A stretch of 64,000 nt of DNA from Desmodus rotundus (taxonomy: Eukaryota > Chordata > Mammalia > Chiroptera > Phyllostomidae). Positions 11,771 through 23,460 of this stretch are shown here, piece after piece. The notes beneath the pieces are model-generated. The model worked only from the letters and a program-made list of their open reading frames with translations, did not search any database and was not told where the DNA came from. A program made the translations under genes and the position numbers. The first letter of the stretch is position 1, and each line of letters begins with the position of its first letter. The stretch spans positions 174,144,715 to 174,208,714 of the forward strand of contig NC_071390.1 in assembly GCF_022682495.2 (NCBI RefSeq), read 5' to 3'.

Positions 11771-12274
11771 ATAAAATGTGTTATAAAGAACAAATGTTTT
11801 AATTATTTAAATATTTGATAAATAAATCTCAAATGATATCGACATGGTATCTGAAAACAGACCAAGGGAATGTAAGAATTTAAAATTTGGGTAAATTTTG
11901 TCCTATTTGTGAAGAAGCTAGAGATACCAACCTACTCTAAAACAACTTTAAAAAAAAGCAACTAAGCAAAATGTGTGTTTGGAAATGTGAACGCCCCCAC
12001 GGCGCAAAGGATTTGTCTGAACACTGTGCTAAGAGGTCTGACCAAATTTTAGCTTGGTTTCTACTTGCACTAGGTGTGTCCCCAAAGGTAACCCAGCTCT
12101 TTGGCTGAGTCTTCGCTTAAAAAAATGTAGCCAAACCACAAATCCACGGTCCCAACCTACACTGTCAAAGCATTTTCAGTAATTTTTTAAATGACTCCCC
12201 ACTGTAATATTGTTTCTCTATAGCCTCCTAGTCCTGTTTTGTTCCCTCCCTGTTCTCCCTTAAATCTCCGTCAC
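11771..12274. other. Unassigned, A/T-rich
   Basis: Possibly more of the old LINE relic to about 11960. The rest is unique. No gene is seen. Confidence 0.4.
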
Positions 12275-12475
12275 TTTTTTTTTCAATTAATTATCATTTC
12301 AGTTTGTTTTTTGGTTGACATACAATATTACGTTAGTTTTGGGTATACAACACAGTGACTAGACGTTTACATACCTTATGAAAAGGTCACCCTGGTAAGT
12401 CTAGTGCCCGCCTGGCACCACGCACAGTGATTGTACTGGTTACGGACTATGTTCCCTGTGCTGCACTTCACACTC
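12275..12475 (-). repeat. L1MA-type LINE 3' end
   Basis: The minus strand reads like the L1MA 3' UTR: a segment near gggaacatagtccgtaaccag, then cactgtgttgtatacccaaa and aatattgtatgtcaac before the tail. It is non-coding. Confidence 0.6.
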
Positions 12476-12477
12476 TC

Positions 12478-12605
12478 CTCAATGTCCAGGCTGGGGTTGA
12501 GCTCAGTCTGTTATACTGAGGTCTCTCTCCCTTACTGCGGTAGTCTGAATAAAATCTGTCCCGTTGCCTTTAACACGAGTCCAGCCCTGTGTTTCTCTGA
12601 CAGTG
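12478..12605 (+). repeat. LTR-like 3' segment, uncertain
   Basis: The stretch gaggtctctctcccttactg, then gtagtctgaataaaatctgtc and ccagccctgtgtttctctga has the layout of a retroviral LTR end, with AATAAA about 60 bases before the end. No family can be named and no partner LTR is seen. Confidence 0.3.
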
Positions 12606-12649
12606 TTAGAAGTTTTTAGATAAGAATTAGACTAGTAAAAGTAAAATGT

Positions 12650-12900
12650 ATAATTTCTGAGTTGAAGGAGACCTCAGAAAAGGTCTCACTCCTCTGAGTG
12701 AGGAGAAGACGTTTAAGCTGAGAGTTGAGGGGTGAAGGTGAGGTCACGTGACCGAAGCTGGGGAAAGAACGTATCAGGCAGAGATCGCAGCTGGGGCAAA
12801 GGCCCTGAGTTGGGGAAGTGCTTGGCAAATAGGAGCAACAAATAAATAAATGTGAAAAAAGTGGAAAGTGAGCAGGAGGAAGAGTGGTTTGAGGTGAGGT
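12650..12900 (-). repeat. Ancient L2-related repeat, antisense
   Basis: The phrases gacgtttaagctgagagttg, aaagaacgtatcaggcagag and ggggcaaaggccctgagttg match a common old mammalian repeat that I place with L2 in reverse orientation. Related pieces lie at 18860-19450, 56120-56660 and 59160-59340. Confidence 0.45.
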
Positions 12901-13009
12901 TGGGGAGGGAGGGAGAGTGACTTGCAGTCACTGGGCTACTGGATTTGGGGGGCACCCATATGTCTGCCTAGAGCTCTGCAGTGACTGAATGATTTACATT
13001 TCAGCTGTG

Positions 13010-13125
13010 TCCTTGCCTCTCTGTCCCAGCAGGCAGCTTGAAAAAGGTGGGGACTGTGTCTCATCATTGATATTTTCCCAGCATTTCACATAGTGGCTAG
13101 TCCATGGCAATTGCATAATAAATGG
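13010..13125 (+). repeat. L2 LINE 3' end
   Basis: It reads ggtggggactgtgtctcatc, then tattttcccagcatttcaca and tagtggctagtccatggcaa before aataaatg, the typical 3' terminus of L2. Confidence 0.6.
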
Positions 13126-14374
13126 ATCGTTGTCAATTCCTGGTTTTTTGGTTTTTTTTGTCTTTGTCCCACAAAGTCTATAATTCTGCCAAACTGAAGC
13201 GTCAGAAGGGGAGACACAGCAGATGTTTTCTTATGCTTCTCCAAAGAATCCTAAGGCAGTTTAGAAAGGAAATCTCTAGCTACAAGCAAGTCCCTGACAA
13301 AAGGGCTAGCTTAGAGGGTGAGGCGCTCCCCAGCACTTAGCTCATCTGAGACCCCTCTGACTCCCCCTGCTCCCCTGTTCACCGTAACATACAGGGAGTT
13401 CAGACCTGAGAAGCTGAAAACAGGCTCTTGAGTTGAAAATACTAAGTGTCTGCCCAGGATGTGTGCTTACACACTGCTCCTCACTGCAGTGGGGCCTCCT
13501 GCCAAACTGGAAGATTGACTCAGGAAGACCTATGGCTTTTAGCCAGGAAGCAGTGAGGTGCCGCTGAGCAGGGGGTGATGATGGGCAGCAGTGAGCTGGC
13601 CCTCCCCACCTGAGAGAGGTTTCACAGAAGACTCCCTGTCCCATTTGATCAAACAAAATAGAACCCAGTAGCAGCCAATCCAATGGGTTTATATTTTCTT
13701 GGAATAAAGAAGCACTAGGAGAAGTGACTTTTTTTTTTTTAAGTCAGATGGTATTATTATTGACTCGAATCCTTGACAAGAGGCTGGCGGAAGCGCTCTG
13801 CCCCCCCACTAGGAAGGACACGAACTTATTCTTTGAAAACCAAAGAATAAGTGATTTCTCGCATCTTTCCCCAGAGCATCTTTTCTCATCGGTGCTGTAA
13901 CTGACGTGACTTTCTGTAGGAGAGTCTCCTAATCCTGTGGAGAGAAGTCTTTTGATCCTTGAGGAAATCTAGAGTGGTGGACAAGGAGCCCTTTAGTCTA
14001 AGTCTCTCCACATTACGTACCAACATTGTCTAAACCTCAAAGCCAGTGGATACTCCAATCCCAATCACACTGAAGCTGATGCAAGATTGTGAGTGAGAGG
14101 CCTCTTGCTTGGGCGTTTTGCAAACCAAAAAGTTTCCCAGTGATTTTATCACTCCCATAGTTAAAACCATCACTTTTTAAAAAGACTAGCATGTATCTAG
14201 GCCTTCTTGAACTTGGTGTGTATGTGTGTTTGAGGAGCGAAGGAGGGGAGGCGGGTTCTAACTTGTGCTCCTCACTGTGTCGGGAGGCAGTTTTGAGGTG
14301 CTCTGTTTCCTGCAACAATTTGCTCGTACTAATTTCCTTACTCACCCTTTTAAGACCTACCTGGCTTAGACGTA
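13126..14374. other. Unassigned, no gene seen
   Basis: Unique-looking sequence with poly(T) runs near 13145 and 13730. Frames of 113 codons (13342-13683, minus) and 102 codons (14037-14345, minus) have no domain that I recognise. Confidence 0.45.
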
Positions 14375-14590
14375 TCCTTCATGAAGCCTTTTCTGATTTG
14401 CTCAAGTCAGCTTGATCTTTTTTCTGTTTTGATCTGTTCTATCATGAAAAAACATTCATTAAGGTGCCTAGTATTTATGCTTATCAGTCTCCCCCTGCCC
14501 ATAAAGACCTTCTGCACAGGAAGGAGCAGGGTGTTTTCTCTTTACAACCCTTGTCATCTGTGTTTGCTGATTAAATGAGACTGAATGGGT
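14375..14590 (+). repeat. L2 LINE fragment
   Basis: It starts with ccttcatgaagccttttctga, the common L2 motif, and later has cccataaagaccttctgcac, in the place of the L2 agactgtgagctccttgagg segment. Confidence 0.5.
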
Positions 14591-16264
14591 GGGGCAATAA
14601 TTCCCAATCTAGACACTATTGATCCTGCAGACATTTACAAAGGTAATACCTAGCATTCATAAGCTATTTAGAATGTTAAATTATTTAAATATATTCCGTA
14701 CATTTACTGTTAAGAGTTTAGCTCTGGCTACATTGAAATGCCTCTTTGCTTGGTGAGTTTATCAGCTCTGCTAATACTGCTGTCATTTGGGATATCATTG
14801 GCTGTATATGAATCAATAAAGAAATTATTACTTAGTCAACAGGATTTTTATTTTGGTAGAAAAAAATCATTGAAAACATTAGGTTTTGTGGGGAAAATGA
14901 AAACAATAAGAAGACATGGACAACTGAAGCTTTGGCACCAAATCTGCCAATGAGTGGGGGCTAGAGCAAAGTAGGAATCATCGTCTTGCCGATTATCTCA
15001 AATAAAGCCAGGCAGAGGAGACTTCTGGGCTTGGAGAACAATGGAGAATCTTGATTTCAAAACTTTCCCACACCCTCCCCAAAGGGAAATGCAGAGAAAC
15101 GAGGGGGACAAATAAACCCACACAGGATTGTGCCTTTGGCATTACCAGGAGACAGAGACACCAGGGCCCTCAGTTTATCTGCAAGTAGGGGAAAGGATGA
15201 ATTTCAACAGAGCCCCTGCCTGTGGGTGAGAGAGTAGAGACAGGATGCTTAAGAGAGTGTAGAGGGTATCAGAAAACCTAGACAAAGCACAAACAGGTTA
15301 ACCCCAGAAATAGAAAGACTGGCTTCCGCCTGCAGCTCAGAAGTTCACAGGAGTGGGAAGAGAAAGAGTTTGGAATGTGTATGAGATGGACCGGCAGAAT
15401 TTGAGAAGCATGACTTCTGGGGAGACCCAGGTGTATAGAGAAGGGTGGTACCCCTTGGAGACAAATCAGTGATGGAAATAAGTAGGAAGGATCAAAACCT
15501 TGTCAAGAGAAATAACCCCTTTGTTCTCTACCCTGCCATAACCAAAAATCATTTGTAAAAATACTTCACAGCAGAGGGGAAAACTGACATGAAAGAGCTC
15601 TTCAATCCTGTTTGTGAAAGAAATGAGAATCCAGGAGAGCAGATGATACCCATACAACACTACTGTAAAAGTGAGACAATGAGAATAAATGCGCCTCTGC
15701 TTGTGAGTGGTGTGCTTGTGCACGCAGCCCACCGTTCTCGGAGAACCCAGAAGCTGGAGCTGCTGGGTGTAGGCGGTCACCAGCAGCAGTTGACAAAGGA
15801 CCTTTCTAGAACATTCAGGTCCATGAGGCGTCCCTATTTCAATCAGCTGGTGTAAAGGCCGTTGTCTCCTCCACGATGTGGAAGGTGACTCTGGAGGCAC
15901 AGCCTCCTGGACGCATCGATGACGGGCCTGGCAGCGCAGACTGACGTGTCATGGGCTCGGGTGTGGATCCCAAAGCTTCCTTGACAGCCGCTCGACTGTC
16001 CCCTACTTCGATTTGGGGAGTAGAAATGTTGAGGAGGTAAAAGTTACACTCTGATGACAGTTGCCTTGAGAAGAGACAAACCTTGAAGCATTTCTTATAA
16101 TACAACCAAGACGCATCTGAAAAATCCACCTGATTGCTTTGCTATTACTTCTCATTGCCAGAAGAGGGGGCTGCATCAATTTGTCTGTTTTTTTGCTAAC
16201 CGCAGACACTGTGGGGAAAATCTGCCTGGTGGGTTTACTCCACAGGGAATGGTTTTAGTCTTGG
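14591..16264. other. Unassigned, no gene seen
   Basis: About 1.7 kb of largely unique sequence. The 144-codon minus-strand frame at 15466-15900 and its overlaps on the other strand have no recognisable domain or splice context. Confidence 0.45.
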
Positions 16265-16346
16265 CTTTATTTTTTGCTCTCTTCTCTTTTTCTTTTCTTC
16301 TCTTTTTTCTTTTCCTTTCTTTTCTTCTCTTTTCTTTCCTTTCTTT

Positions 16347-16414
<68 letters not shown>

Positions 16415-16440
16415 TCCTTTTCTTTTCTTTCTTTCTCCCA
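16265..16440 (+). repeat. Long TTTC-type microsatellite in a polypyrimidine tract
   Basis: A pure tetranucleotide CTTT run of some 70-80 bases (about 16344-16418) is flanked by imperfect pyrimidine blocks on both sides. The poly-F/S/L and poly-K/E frames on the two strands are translations of this repeat, not proteins. Such arrays are length-polymorphic. Confidence 0.93.
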
Positions 16441-18011
16441 CTGCTTTCTTTCTTGTCACTAGTTTATTTTTAGGAAAACTAATAGTGACCCTGTCCCCCT
16501 TTTTAAAAATATACAGAATGACCACTCCTTAAGTTTGGCTTTGAAAATGAATAAGATAGAAGGCCTGGCCCTTCCACTAGGGTGTCACTTCCTTCAGGGT
16601 TCTACTCAGAAAAATAAAAGCTTAATACCACTCGCTTTACTTGTTCAGTGGAGCCTTACTCAGGCCACTGATCACTTCAGAAGAAAGGTGGAACACCAGC
16701 CAACAGGGAGTTATTACCTGTTCTCAAGGACCAGCTTGGGGACCTTATTATCAGGCCACCCCCACCACAGGAGGTGTTATAACAAAAGGAATGGGGTGTT
16801 TGAAGGGGAGAAGCAGAGCTTTCTTGAAGGATGAGCAGGGGGAGGTAGGACACTAGCAAGAACTGGAGAGAAATGCCATTTTTAAAGCTCTATCATTTAC
16901 TGTATTCATCTTCTGAAATGCTGTCTTATGTTTTTTTCTCTGTTAAAGGCCTAATTTTCCCCTTCATTCAATTCCCCTGCCCTACTTTTAAAAAGAAAAA
17001 GAAAACAACTATTGATTGGAATCTAGCTCCACGATAATTTCCATGACAATAGCAAGAGTTTCAAAACCAGGCTGACAACCTGAGCAGAATTGCATGGTGG
17101 CTCCTGTAAAATCGGCTTCCCGGAGAGGCTTCTGCTAAAGTCTAATCTGGTTTCCAATCGGCACAGCACACAGAGTGCCCTTGTCAGCACAGGGAAAATC
17201 GTTTGACAGGTCTGATGGGGCGGCCAGGCCAGCCCCAGCCCTCTCAGACATCTTGGCAGCACAAGGAACTTATAGATTTTATTGTGCAATTTAGTTCCTG
17301 ATGGAGGTTCCCGGGCAAATGGTCTGGCTGTGGTTAAATCCTGCTTGTCTTGGAACCACGCTCAGGCGATAACCGGTTTTCTCTGAATGGAAATTGCCAG
17401 TTTCCTTTTTTTCATATTTTCTATTTAAGACACTCTGGAGTCTCTTAGAGTCAGGAATGTCTTGGATTCACATGGTTATGTGTAAGATATTCACTGGCTA
17501 GCGACACCTGCCTGGTGTATCTTCGTTTGTGGACTAGCTCAGGGAAGGTTCTTTGGGCTCAATTCAACACCCTGAATTCTGAGCTGTTCTGTGGTTTTCT
17601 GGAGAAGTCAGTGGTGTTGCCTGAAATGCTAAACCCTTGGGAGGTTGGGTACAAGTGAAGTCCTTGCAAGCCTAGTTTTCTGCCAGACTCCAAACAATCC
17701 TGTTGGAGAGATAAGAGAAATCTCCAACCATGAGGACAGCAGACATCCCTCTCCCAGCTCTTTGCTCCTACAGATGAGGCTAAGGTTGACCAGCTGGCTG
17801 ATTCACCTTCATCAAACAGTTCTGGGAACAAGCCATATGCCCTGCTGTCATTTTTGCTACTTTCTTCTCACAAAGCAGGCAAAGTGTGGGTATGTTGCAG
17901 CTCCTAACCTATCACGCTAGACAACTTAAAAAGGCTATGCAATAGGCAAGTCACACTGATGGCATCTCACATCCCAACTTTATTCACTCCCATGTGGCCT
18001 TCATGCAAGCC
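16441..18011. other. Unassigned, no gene seen
   Basis: Unique sequence. The part at 17020-17400 has even base composition and no repeat signature, and could hold a conserved non-coding element. Frames here (up to 99 codons) show no domain. Confidence 0.45.
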
Positions 18012-18115
18012 CTTATCCTTGCCTGTGAAATGGGAGTAATCGGAGTATCTGCAGGTACCACAGTGCTCGGCACGTAATAAGAACTCAGCACATGTTAGAT
18101 GTTATTCTCCTTCAT
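18012..18115 (+). repeat. MIR SINE 3' part
   Basis: It reads tgcctgtgaaatgggagtaa and then acagtgctcggcacgtaata followed by agaactcagcacatgttag. Confidence 0.65.
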
Positions 18116-18394
18116 GCTCCTCAACAGATAAAAAGTGGAAAAGCTGGGACTTTAGAAAGAACCTATTTTAGTAATTTTCAAATATTTTAAAATGATAGAG
18201 AATGTGTTACAGAATGGAGTTGTGGGTAGAAAGATAAACCTCTGAAATAGATCCAAGAGGAATATTTCTGAAGACAGAATGAAGACCTGGAAGATGGGGG
18301 ATCCAACCTCCTTGGCCCTCCTTCTTTTTCCTGTCTCCCTGAACACTCTTGAAAAGGTCTCTAGCACCCTAAGAATTCAAAGGTTTATCTTCTG

Positions 18395-18545
18395 ACAACC
18401 GCTCATCTAACTCAATTTCACCATTTTAAAATAACAAGCCCAGAGAAGGAAGGAGACTTGAGTATGGTCACACAGCTAAAGAAAGACCTAGTCAGACTCT
18501 AACAGTCTTCATTACATACCCTTGAGCTAGGCACTGGCTCAATGA
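18395..18545 (-). repeat. MIR SINE
   Basis: The plus strand carries the reverse core: accattttaaaataacaagc, then gtatggtcacacagctaaag and tagtcagactctaacagtc. The head lies on the right. Confidence 0.6.
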
Positions 18546-18859
18546 AATATTCAGGTTGTCACCCACTCTATCTTCTGAAGCTAAAATCAGGGTTTTTGAT
18601 CTTACAACAAGCAAAATATTTTGATTCAAAATTGTCCAGGGAAGTTAGAGATGTTTGTCATAGTAAAGCTACAGTTGACTCAGAGTGCCTTATATGTGCC
18701 AGAAGCTGAGCCCAGATATCCTCATAAAAGATGACTAAGGCATCTTTGGCTTAGAACCAAACATGTGGTCCAGACAGTATTATAAGATTCAGAAAGACGC
18801 AAGAATCTGGGGCACAAGGTGCATGCTCCTTGAAAGGTATAGTACCTAAGGCAGCCCTT
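18546..18859. other. Mostly unassigned
   Basis: A weak reverse MIR echo (ccttatatgtgccagaagct) lies near 18690. Nothing else is recognised. Confidence 0.4.
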
Positions 18860-19450
18860 GAAGGAAGGCTAGATCATTGGCAAATAGAGACAGAGATTGT
18901 TAATTCACTGTAGAAGGAACTCTATGGGAAAAGTATGGAAAACACAACATATGTGGAAAGTTGAAGTAAGCGGAGGAAACAACCAGCTTGGTAGGAGGTG
19001 AGGATTCCACTAGAGAAGCTGAGGTGCTGGGGAAAGGGGATGGACTTCACTAAAGGGACACTCCTGGAGATTTGAGGCATGGAGAAGCGAATGTGTGCAG
19101 AGTAACGTCCTGGGAAGATTAGTCAATTCATAAGTATATGATGAAGGGAAGAATCAGGGAAACAAACTGGGGACCAATTACAGTAGTTCAGACATGACAT
19201 CATGAAGGACTGGACTTGCGGTGGCAGTGAGACCACAAAGAAGGGAGGGTGTGAAGAACTACACGAAGGCAGAAACAACAAACTTCGGTGACACAGCAGA
19301 TATCGTGGGTGAGGAGAGAAAGGAGCGAAGAATGAGGGCAAGATGTGAAGCTTGGTTGGCAGCTGTGTGGTGAAAACAGAAGTTTATAAAGAGGAGACTT
19401 TGGGATGGCCCGGTTGGATTTTTGGCTGGTGGAGTGTGTAAGGGTGGTGG
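18860..19450 (-). repeat. Ancient L2-related repeat, antisense
   Basis: Purine-rich sequence with the order seen in a common old mammalian repeat: ggcaaatagagacagagattg, then ccaattacagtagttcagac and gatggcccggttggattttt. It is strongly diverged. The family assignment is tentative. Confidence 0.4.
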
Positions 19451-19479
19451 GACATCAGCTAGACCTAAAGGATGTAACA

Positions 19480-19690
19480 GAGTGGTGGTTAAGACCATGG
19501 GGGTCTGGAGGCTGATGGCAGGGTTCTCTCAGTTCACCACTTCCATCAGTGTGACTCTGGGCAAGTTATTGAAACTCTCTTAAGGGTCAGTTACTTCATG
19601 TGACGGTCATGAGGATGGATTAAGAGAAATATGCATAGCACAATGATTGGCACTTAGTAAGGACACGCTTTCTATCTCTGTCTCTATTTC
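19480..19690 (+). repeat. MIR SINE with tRNA-like head
   Basis: A nearly complete MIR. The head gtggtggttaagaccatggg is followed by tgtgactctgggcaagttat, a variant of the cctcatctg block, and cacaatgattggcacttagta. Confidence 0.75.
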
Positions 19691-21159
19691 TCTATTAATC
19701 TTGGAAGCAAGAAGTGACACATTCAAATTTAGCAAGGAATAGGATAAAGATATTTAAGTCATTTTAGAAGCGATAATTGAAGTTGATAGTTATATCTTGA
19801 AAAGAAGAACGGGGGGTGACTAAGAGGAAAAAATCCATAAACTGCTGTTAACTCTTGCCAAAGGTCACACAGGACACTTGGCAGAGGGGACACTCTGGAC
19901 CAAGTCACACAGTTTACTATTAAGGTGCTTGGACTCCAAAGCCCACTGGGGAATCCTAGCACTGAGGGCCAGGACAGGCAACTAGCCTGAGAACTTGGAA
20001 GTCTGGCCCATCCAAGGGCAAGGCAAGGTCCGCCATCTCATCGGCCCTTTTCCCTCCATCCTGTTCTCCAGTCCTGAGCTTCTGCTCGAGTTCTTAGCAG
20101 TCAAATAGCGATAACAAGCCAGGTAGGAAAAACCCAAGGGCACAGTTTACCCAAACACCCAACCCTACAAAAGAAGTCAATGCTCATGTTACTGTGACTG
20201 CCATTTGAAATGAGATGGGGGAAGGCAGGGGGTGGGAAGGGGATGATGAACAGAGGGAGGGAGGGAGAGAGATAGGGAGATAGGTCGGACAGTGTGATTT
20301 TATAAAGTGAAGACTCTAAAACAGGCCTCTTATTTTCTTACAAAATGTCTCCTGTGCTCAGTGACATTGCCAAACTATGTCCTTGGAGTGAGCCATTCAG
20401 AACCCCCATCCTGGCAGGGTGACATGGTGAAGTTGGAAGAAGTAAGCTTCCCCTAGTGGATCCGGTCACCAGCAGGAGCCATAAGCCACAGAGGAGAGGA
20501 AGCCTGCAGTGTGAAGATATAGAAAATGATGCTATCACGTGATCGATCATGTGGGCAAGAAGAGAAAGTGGAGATGGATGGCAAGCCTGGGGGAAGGTGG
20601 ACAAGGGACTCCAGAGCTGCAGGGGAAACAGGATAAAGAAACATTTGCCAGAGAAGGATCACGGATCTGAGTGCCCTCCCATCTCTGACCCTCACTTGAA
20701 GGAGGTCTCATCTGAGCCCAGTGCTGGACACCTTTCCAGAGCCCCTGGGGCCCCAGGGGCAGCTCTCAGGGCCACTGCCTTGAAGCTGGATTTGGGTAGA
20801 CCCAAGAAAAAGAGCTGAAGACTTGGGGGTGAGTGGTAGGCACCAGGCTATCAGACCCCAGATTCAAATCCCCAGACATCTTCTCAAGCTACCAGCACCT
20901 GTCCTCTGCTTCAGACCCCACAGGGTGGGCCAGGGCCACCGACCACCCATCACCACAACCAAATGGCAGTTATTAATGCCATGGGATTCTCCATTTTGGT
21001 ATTTGCCTGTTATTTTGCTATAAACAAGACAATAGCTATATAATAAAAATAACAAAAAGAACCATGACTGTTTGAGAATGATTTAGCAACCAAAAGCCCT
21101 TTACAAGTGATTTAGCATATGATTTTTATGTCACTCAAATTTTCTTCCTGGGCCTGAAG
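19691..21159. other. Unassigned, no gene seen
   Basis: It contains a GA-rich run at 20220-20285 and a perfect 20-bp palindrome at 20741-20760. Overlapping open frames at 20.34-20.82 kb have no recognisable product. Confidence 0.45.
20741..20760. repeat. Perfect 20-bp GC palindrome
   Basis: gcccctggggccccaggggc equals its own reverse complement with no spacer. It could extrude a short cruciform or bind a dimeric factor. No function is shown. Confidence 0.9.
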
Positions 21160-21300
21160 CATTTGGAGCTTTGGTCTAGAAGGAGGAGCCCCAGGCTGGG
21201 AGTCCAAAAGCCCAGATTCTGGTCTCAGCCACACCTTTCTTGTTCTTGACCTTGGGTGAGTCACCGCACTGATCACCGTATTCTCTGTAACAGGTGGAGT
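21160..21300 (+). repeat. MIR SINE, 5' half
   Basis: ggctgggagtccaaaagccc, then ctggtctcagccacaccttt and cttgaccttgggtgagtcac match the MIR head and first core. Confidence 0.6.
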
Positions 21301-21889
21301 GATGGTGTATGTTCTGTGTCTTTCCCAGTTGTGTGGGAAGGAGCAAAAGAAATAAAGGGGGGAGTGGAGAGTTTGCTGGTACCTACACGAACCGATCAGA
21401 AACACACAGAATGCGTGTATGTGGTCCTTCCTTTGCTTCTGCGTCACTGAACTCCTGCTACTTCTTGCTCTGTTTGCAATTATTAGTGTTAGGTATTGCA
21501 GACAACCCCCTACCTAAAAAGCCACTCTTCACAAGTGCTCAAAATAACATTTATGAGGCTAATGACAGATTCAAGTTACTTCCCTCAAGATAAGATGGGT
21601 TTTACTAAAAACATTCAGGGGCTTCTAACAATAAAGGTGTGTTTCTGGCTCATGTTACCTGTTCATCACAGGGCTTTGCAGGGCTCATCCCTGTGACTGC
21701 ACACTCAGCCACACGTCAGAGGACATGTCTCCTCCATTCACCACTTGTTGGGGAACAACCTCACGGGCCCAGGAAGTGCCATCATACCATGGAAATCCAG
21801 AGACACCCACATGGACCCTCTGTCGATCCATGCTGAGGTGGCACATTGACTCTTGGTGTGGTGGTGGGGTCACCCATCGGTCATTTGGT
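21301..21889. other. Unassigned, no gene seen
   Basis: Several overlapping short frames on both strands, none with a recognisable domain. Confidence 0.45.
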
Positions 21890-21985
21890 GTAACAAGCAT
21901 TCACTGAGCACCTGCTGTCTCTCCGGAACAGTGCCCCGCTGCGGGAGATGCAAAGTTCTCTGCTCTCAGCCAGTGCAGCATTAGA
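21890..21985 (-). repeat. L2 LINE 3' end, antisense
   Basis: The plus strand reads acaagcattcactgagcacc and then tgctgtctctccggaacagt, the reverse complement of the L2 terminus. Confidence 0.5.
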
Positions 21986-22429
21986 AAGACACACTGAATG
22001 TGATGTGAACTTTAATGGCCCACTGACCCCGTCCGAGAGGAGAGGATGGACTCTGGGTGGGGACCTACTGGAGCCATCAGCCATGGGGAGGAAAGGTGTT
22101 CCTGTCAGTCAGGGAGCCCTAACTGGGACAGTGGAGAGCCAGCACCACGCCTGCAGGCCCTGGAAGAGGAGTGTGCTGCTTGGGGCATCTGCCATGAGGC
22201 AGGGTGGTGAGGCGGGGACCTGGGTGGAAGGAGGACTGCTCAGGAGGCAGTGACAGCATCCAGGGAAGAGAGAGCCCGTTACAGGGCAGGTGAAGTGGGG
22301 AGTGGAGGGAAATGGTTAGGTTCTAGAAACCACGGAATGCTGGCCTTCAGCTCCCAGCTGCCCAAGCGGCAGCAGAGCAGAGAAAGAGTGATAAGCAACC
22401 AGCAGGCCAGGCCTGCATGCTGTGTCCAA
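21986..22429. other. Unassigned, no gene seen
   Basis: GC-moderate unique sequence with no exon support. The 101-codon frame at 21948-22253 partly overlaps the L2 end. Confidence 0.45.
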
Positions 22430-22590
22430 CTGCTCAGAAGCCAGACTTCCCTCGTTTAAGCCCAGCTCCCCCACTACATGGCTCCCTGGGAAAGTGATTT
22501 GTCCTCTCCGTGCTTTAGTTCCTCCACCTTCAAAATGGGAATCATATTAGACGGCACGTATCTATGAGATTAAATTAGTTAGGACTGGGA
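22430..22590 (+). repeat. MIR SINE
   Basis: ctgggaaagtgatttgtcct, then ttagttcctccaccttcaaa and atgggaatcatattagacgg match the sense core. Weak head sequence precedes it. Confidence 0.65.
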
Positions 22591-23244
22591 TGGCAGCAAC
22601 TGGCCAGGGCTGCGGAGTGTGGACCATGTCTCCAGCCTCCCAGGGAGTTCCTGCCTCTCCCTGGCCTGCTCTGCTAGCCCAAATGTCAACATGGGTGGGT
22701 CCTGTCTGATGTCCCTGCAGACAAAGGACACTTTGCACCCAGGGGGACCTGAGCAGTGTCCTTTTCTGTTAGCCTCACAGAGTCCTTCCTTTTCTGGCTG
22801 GCAGGGTGGGTGGCTCCAAGTGGCAGGCCCTTTTCTGCTGAGTCACCCTACCGGCCTCGCCTGCGAGGCTGTGGTCAGTCAGCCCCAGGCTCCTAGAGGG
22901 GGAGCCAGCTCCCTGGAGCTATTTCTGCAGAGGCAGGAGGAAAAGCATTTTATTTGGGAGGAATCAAAACGCCTTCTGAAGAAACAATAGAGGGCTTTTT
23001 TTTTTAATGGGCACGACGGGCGGTTTGCCAAAGCGTGGCCTGCCAGATCACGCCCCTGGAGGGGGGCTATTGCCACTGGGCTTTCTGCCATGAATTTGCA
23101 TCAGCAGAGCGGAGCAGGAAGCCACTGAGTTGGAGGGCCTGGGTTCCGATTCTGTTTTTACTCCTGAAGAGAGATGCGCCCTTGGTGGAGCTTCAGAGAC
23201 TCTGCTCTCACTTCTGCAGCTACACAGGCCGGGGTTGTAGTAAG
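22591..23244. other. Unassigned, no gene seen
   Basis: G/C-richer unique sequence with frames up to 123 codons (22619-22990) but no recognisable protein. A poly(T) run lies near 23000. Confidence 0.45.
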
Positions 23245-23460
23245 TGCCGGCCCTTCGTGAGCACGTGGTGTGTGCCAGGCTCCCCGTCAAGCTTTCAAGG
23301 TGCCTCTCATTCAGTCCTTAGCAGCTTGTGAGCAAGGTTCTCTTCTCGCTCCTCTTTAACCACTGAGGACACTGACTCTCAGAGAGGTTAAGTCACTGGT
23401 GTAAGGTCACACAGCGGTGGGCGGTGAAGCAGGCCACCTGACGCTGGAGCCCACTCTCTG
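23245..23460 (-). repeat. MIR SINE, nearly full length
   Basis: The plus strand shows the reverse MIR: gtgagcacgtggtgtgtgcc, then cagagaggttaagtcactgg and taaggtcacacagcggtggg followed by the head in reverse (cgctggagcccactctctg). Confidence 0.75.

Noticed and set aside
16235..16525. Poly-lysine/glutamate and poly-phenylalanine/serine frames
   Set aside because: Direct translation of the TTTC microsatellite on both strands.
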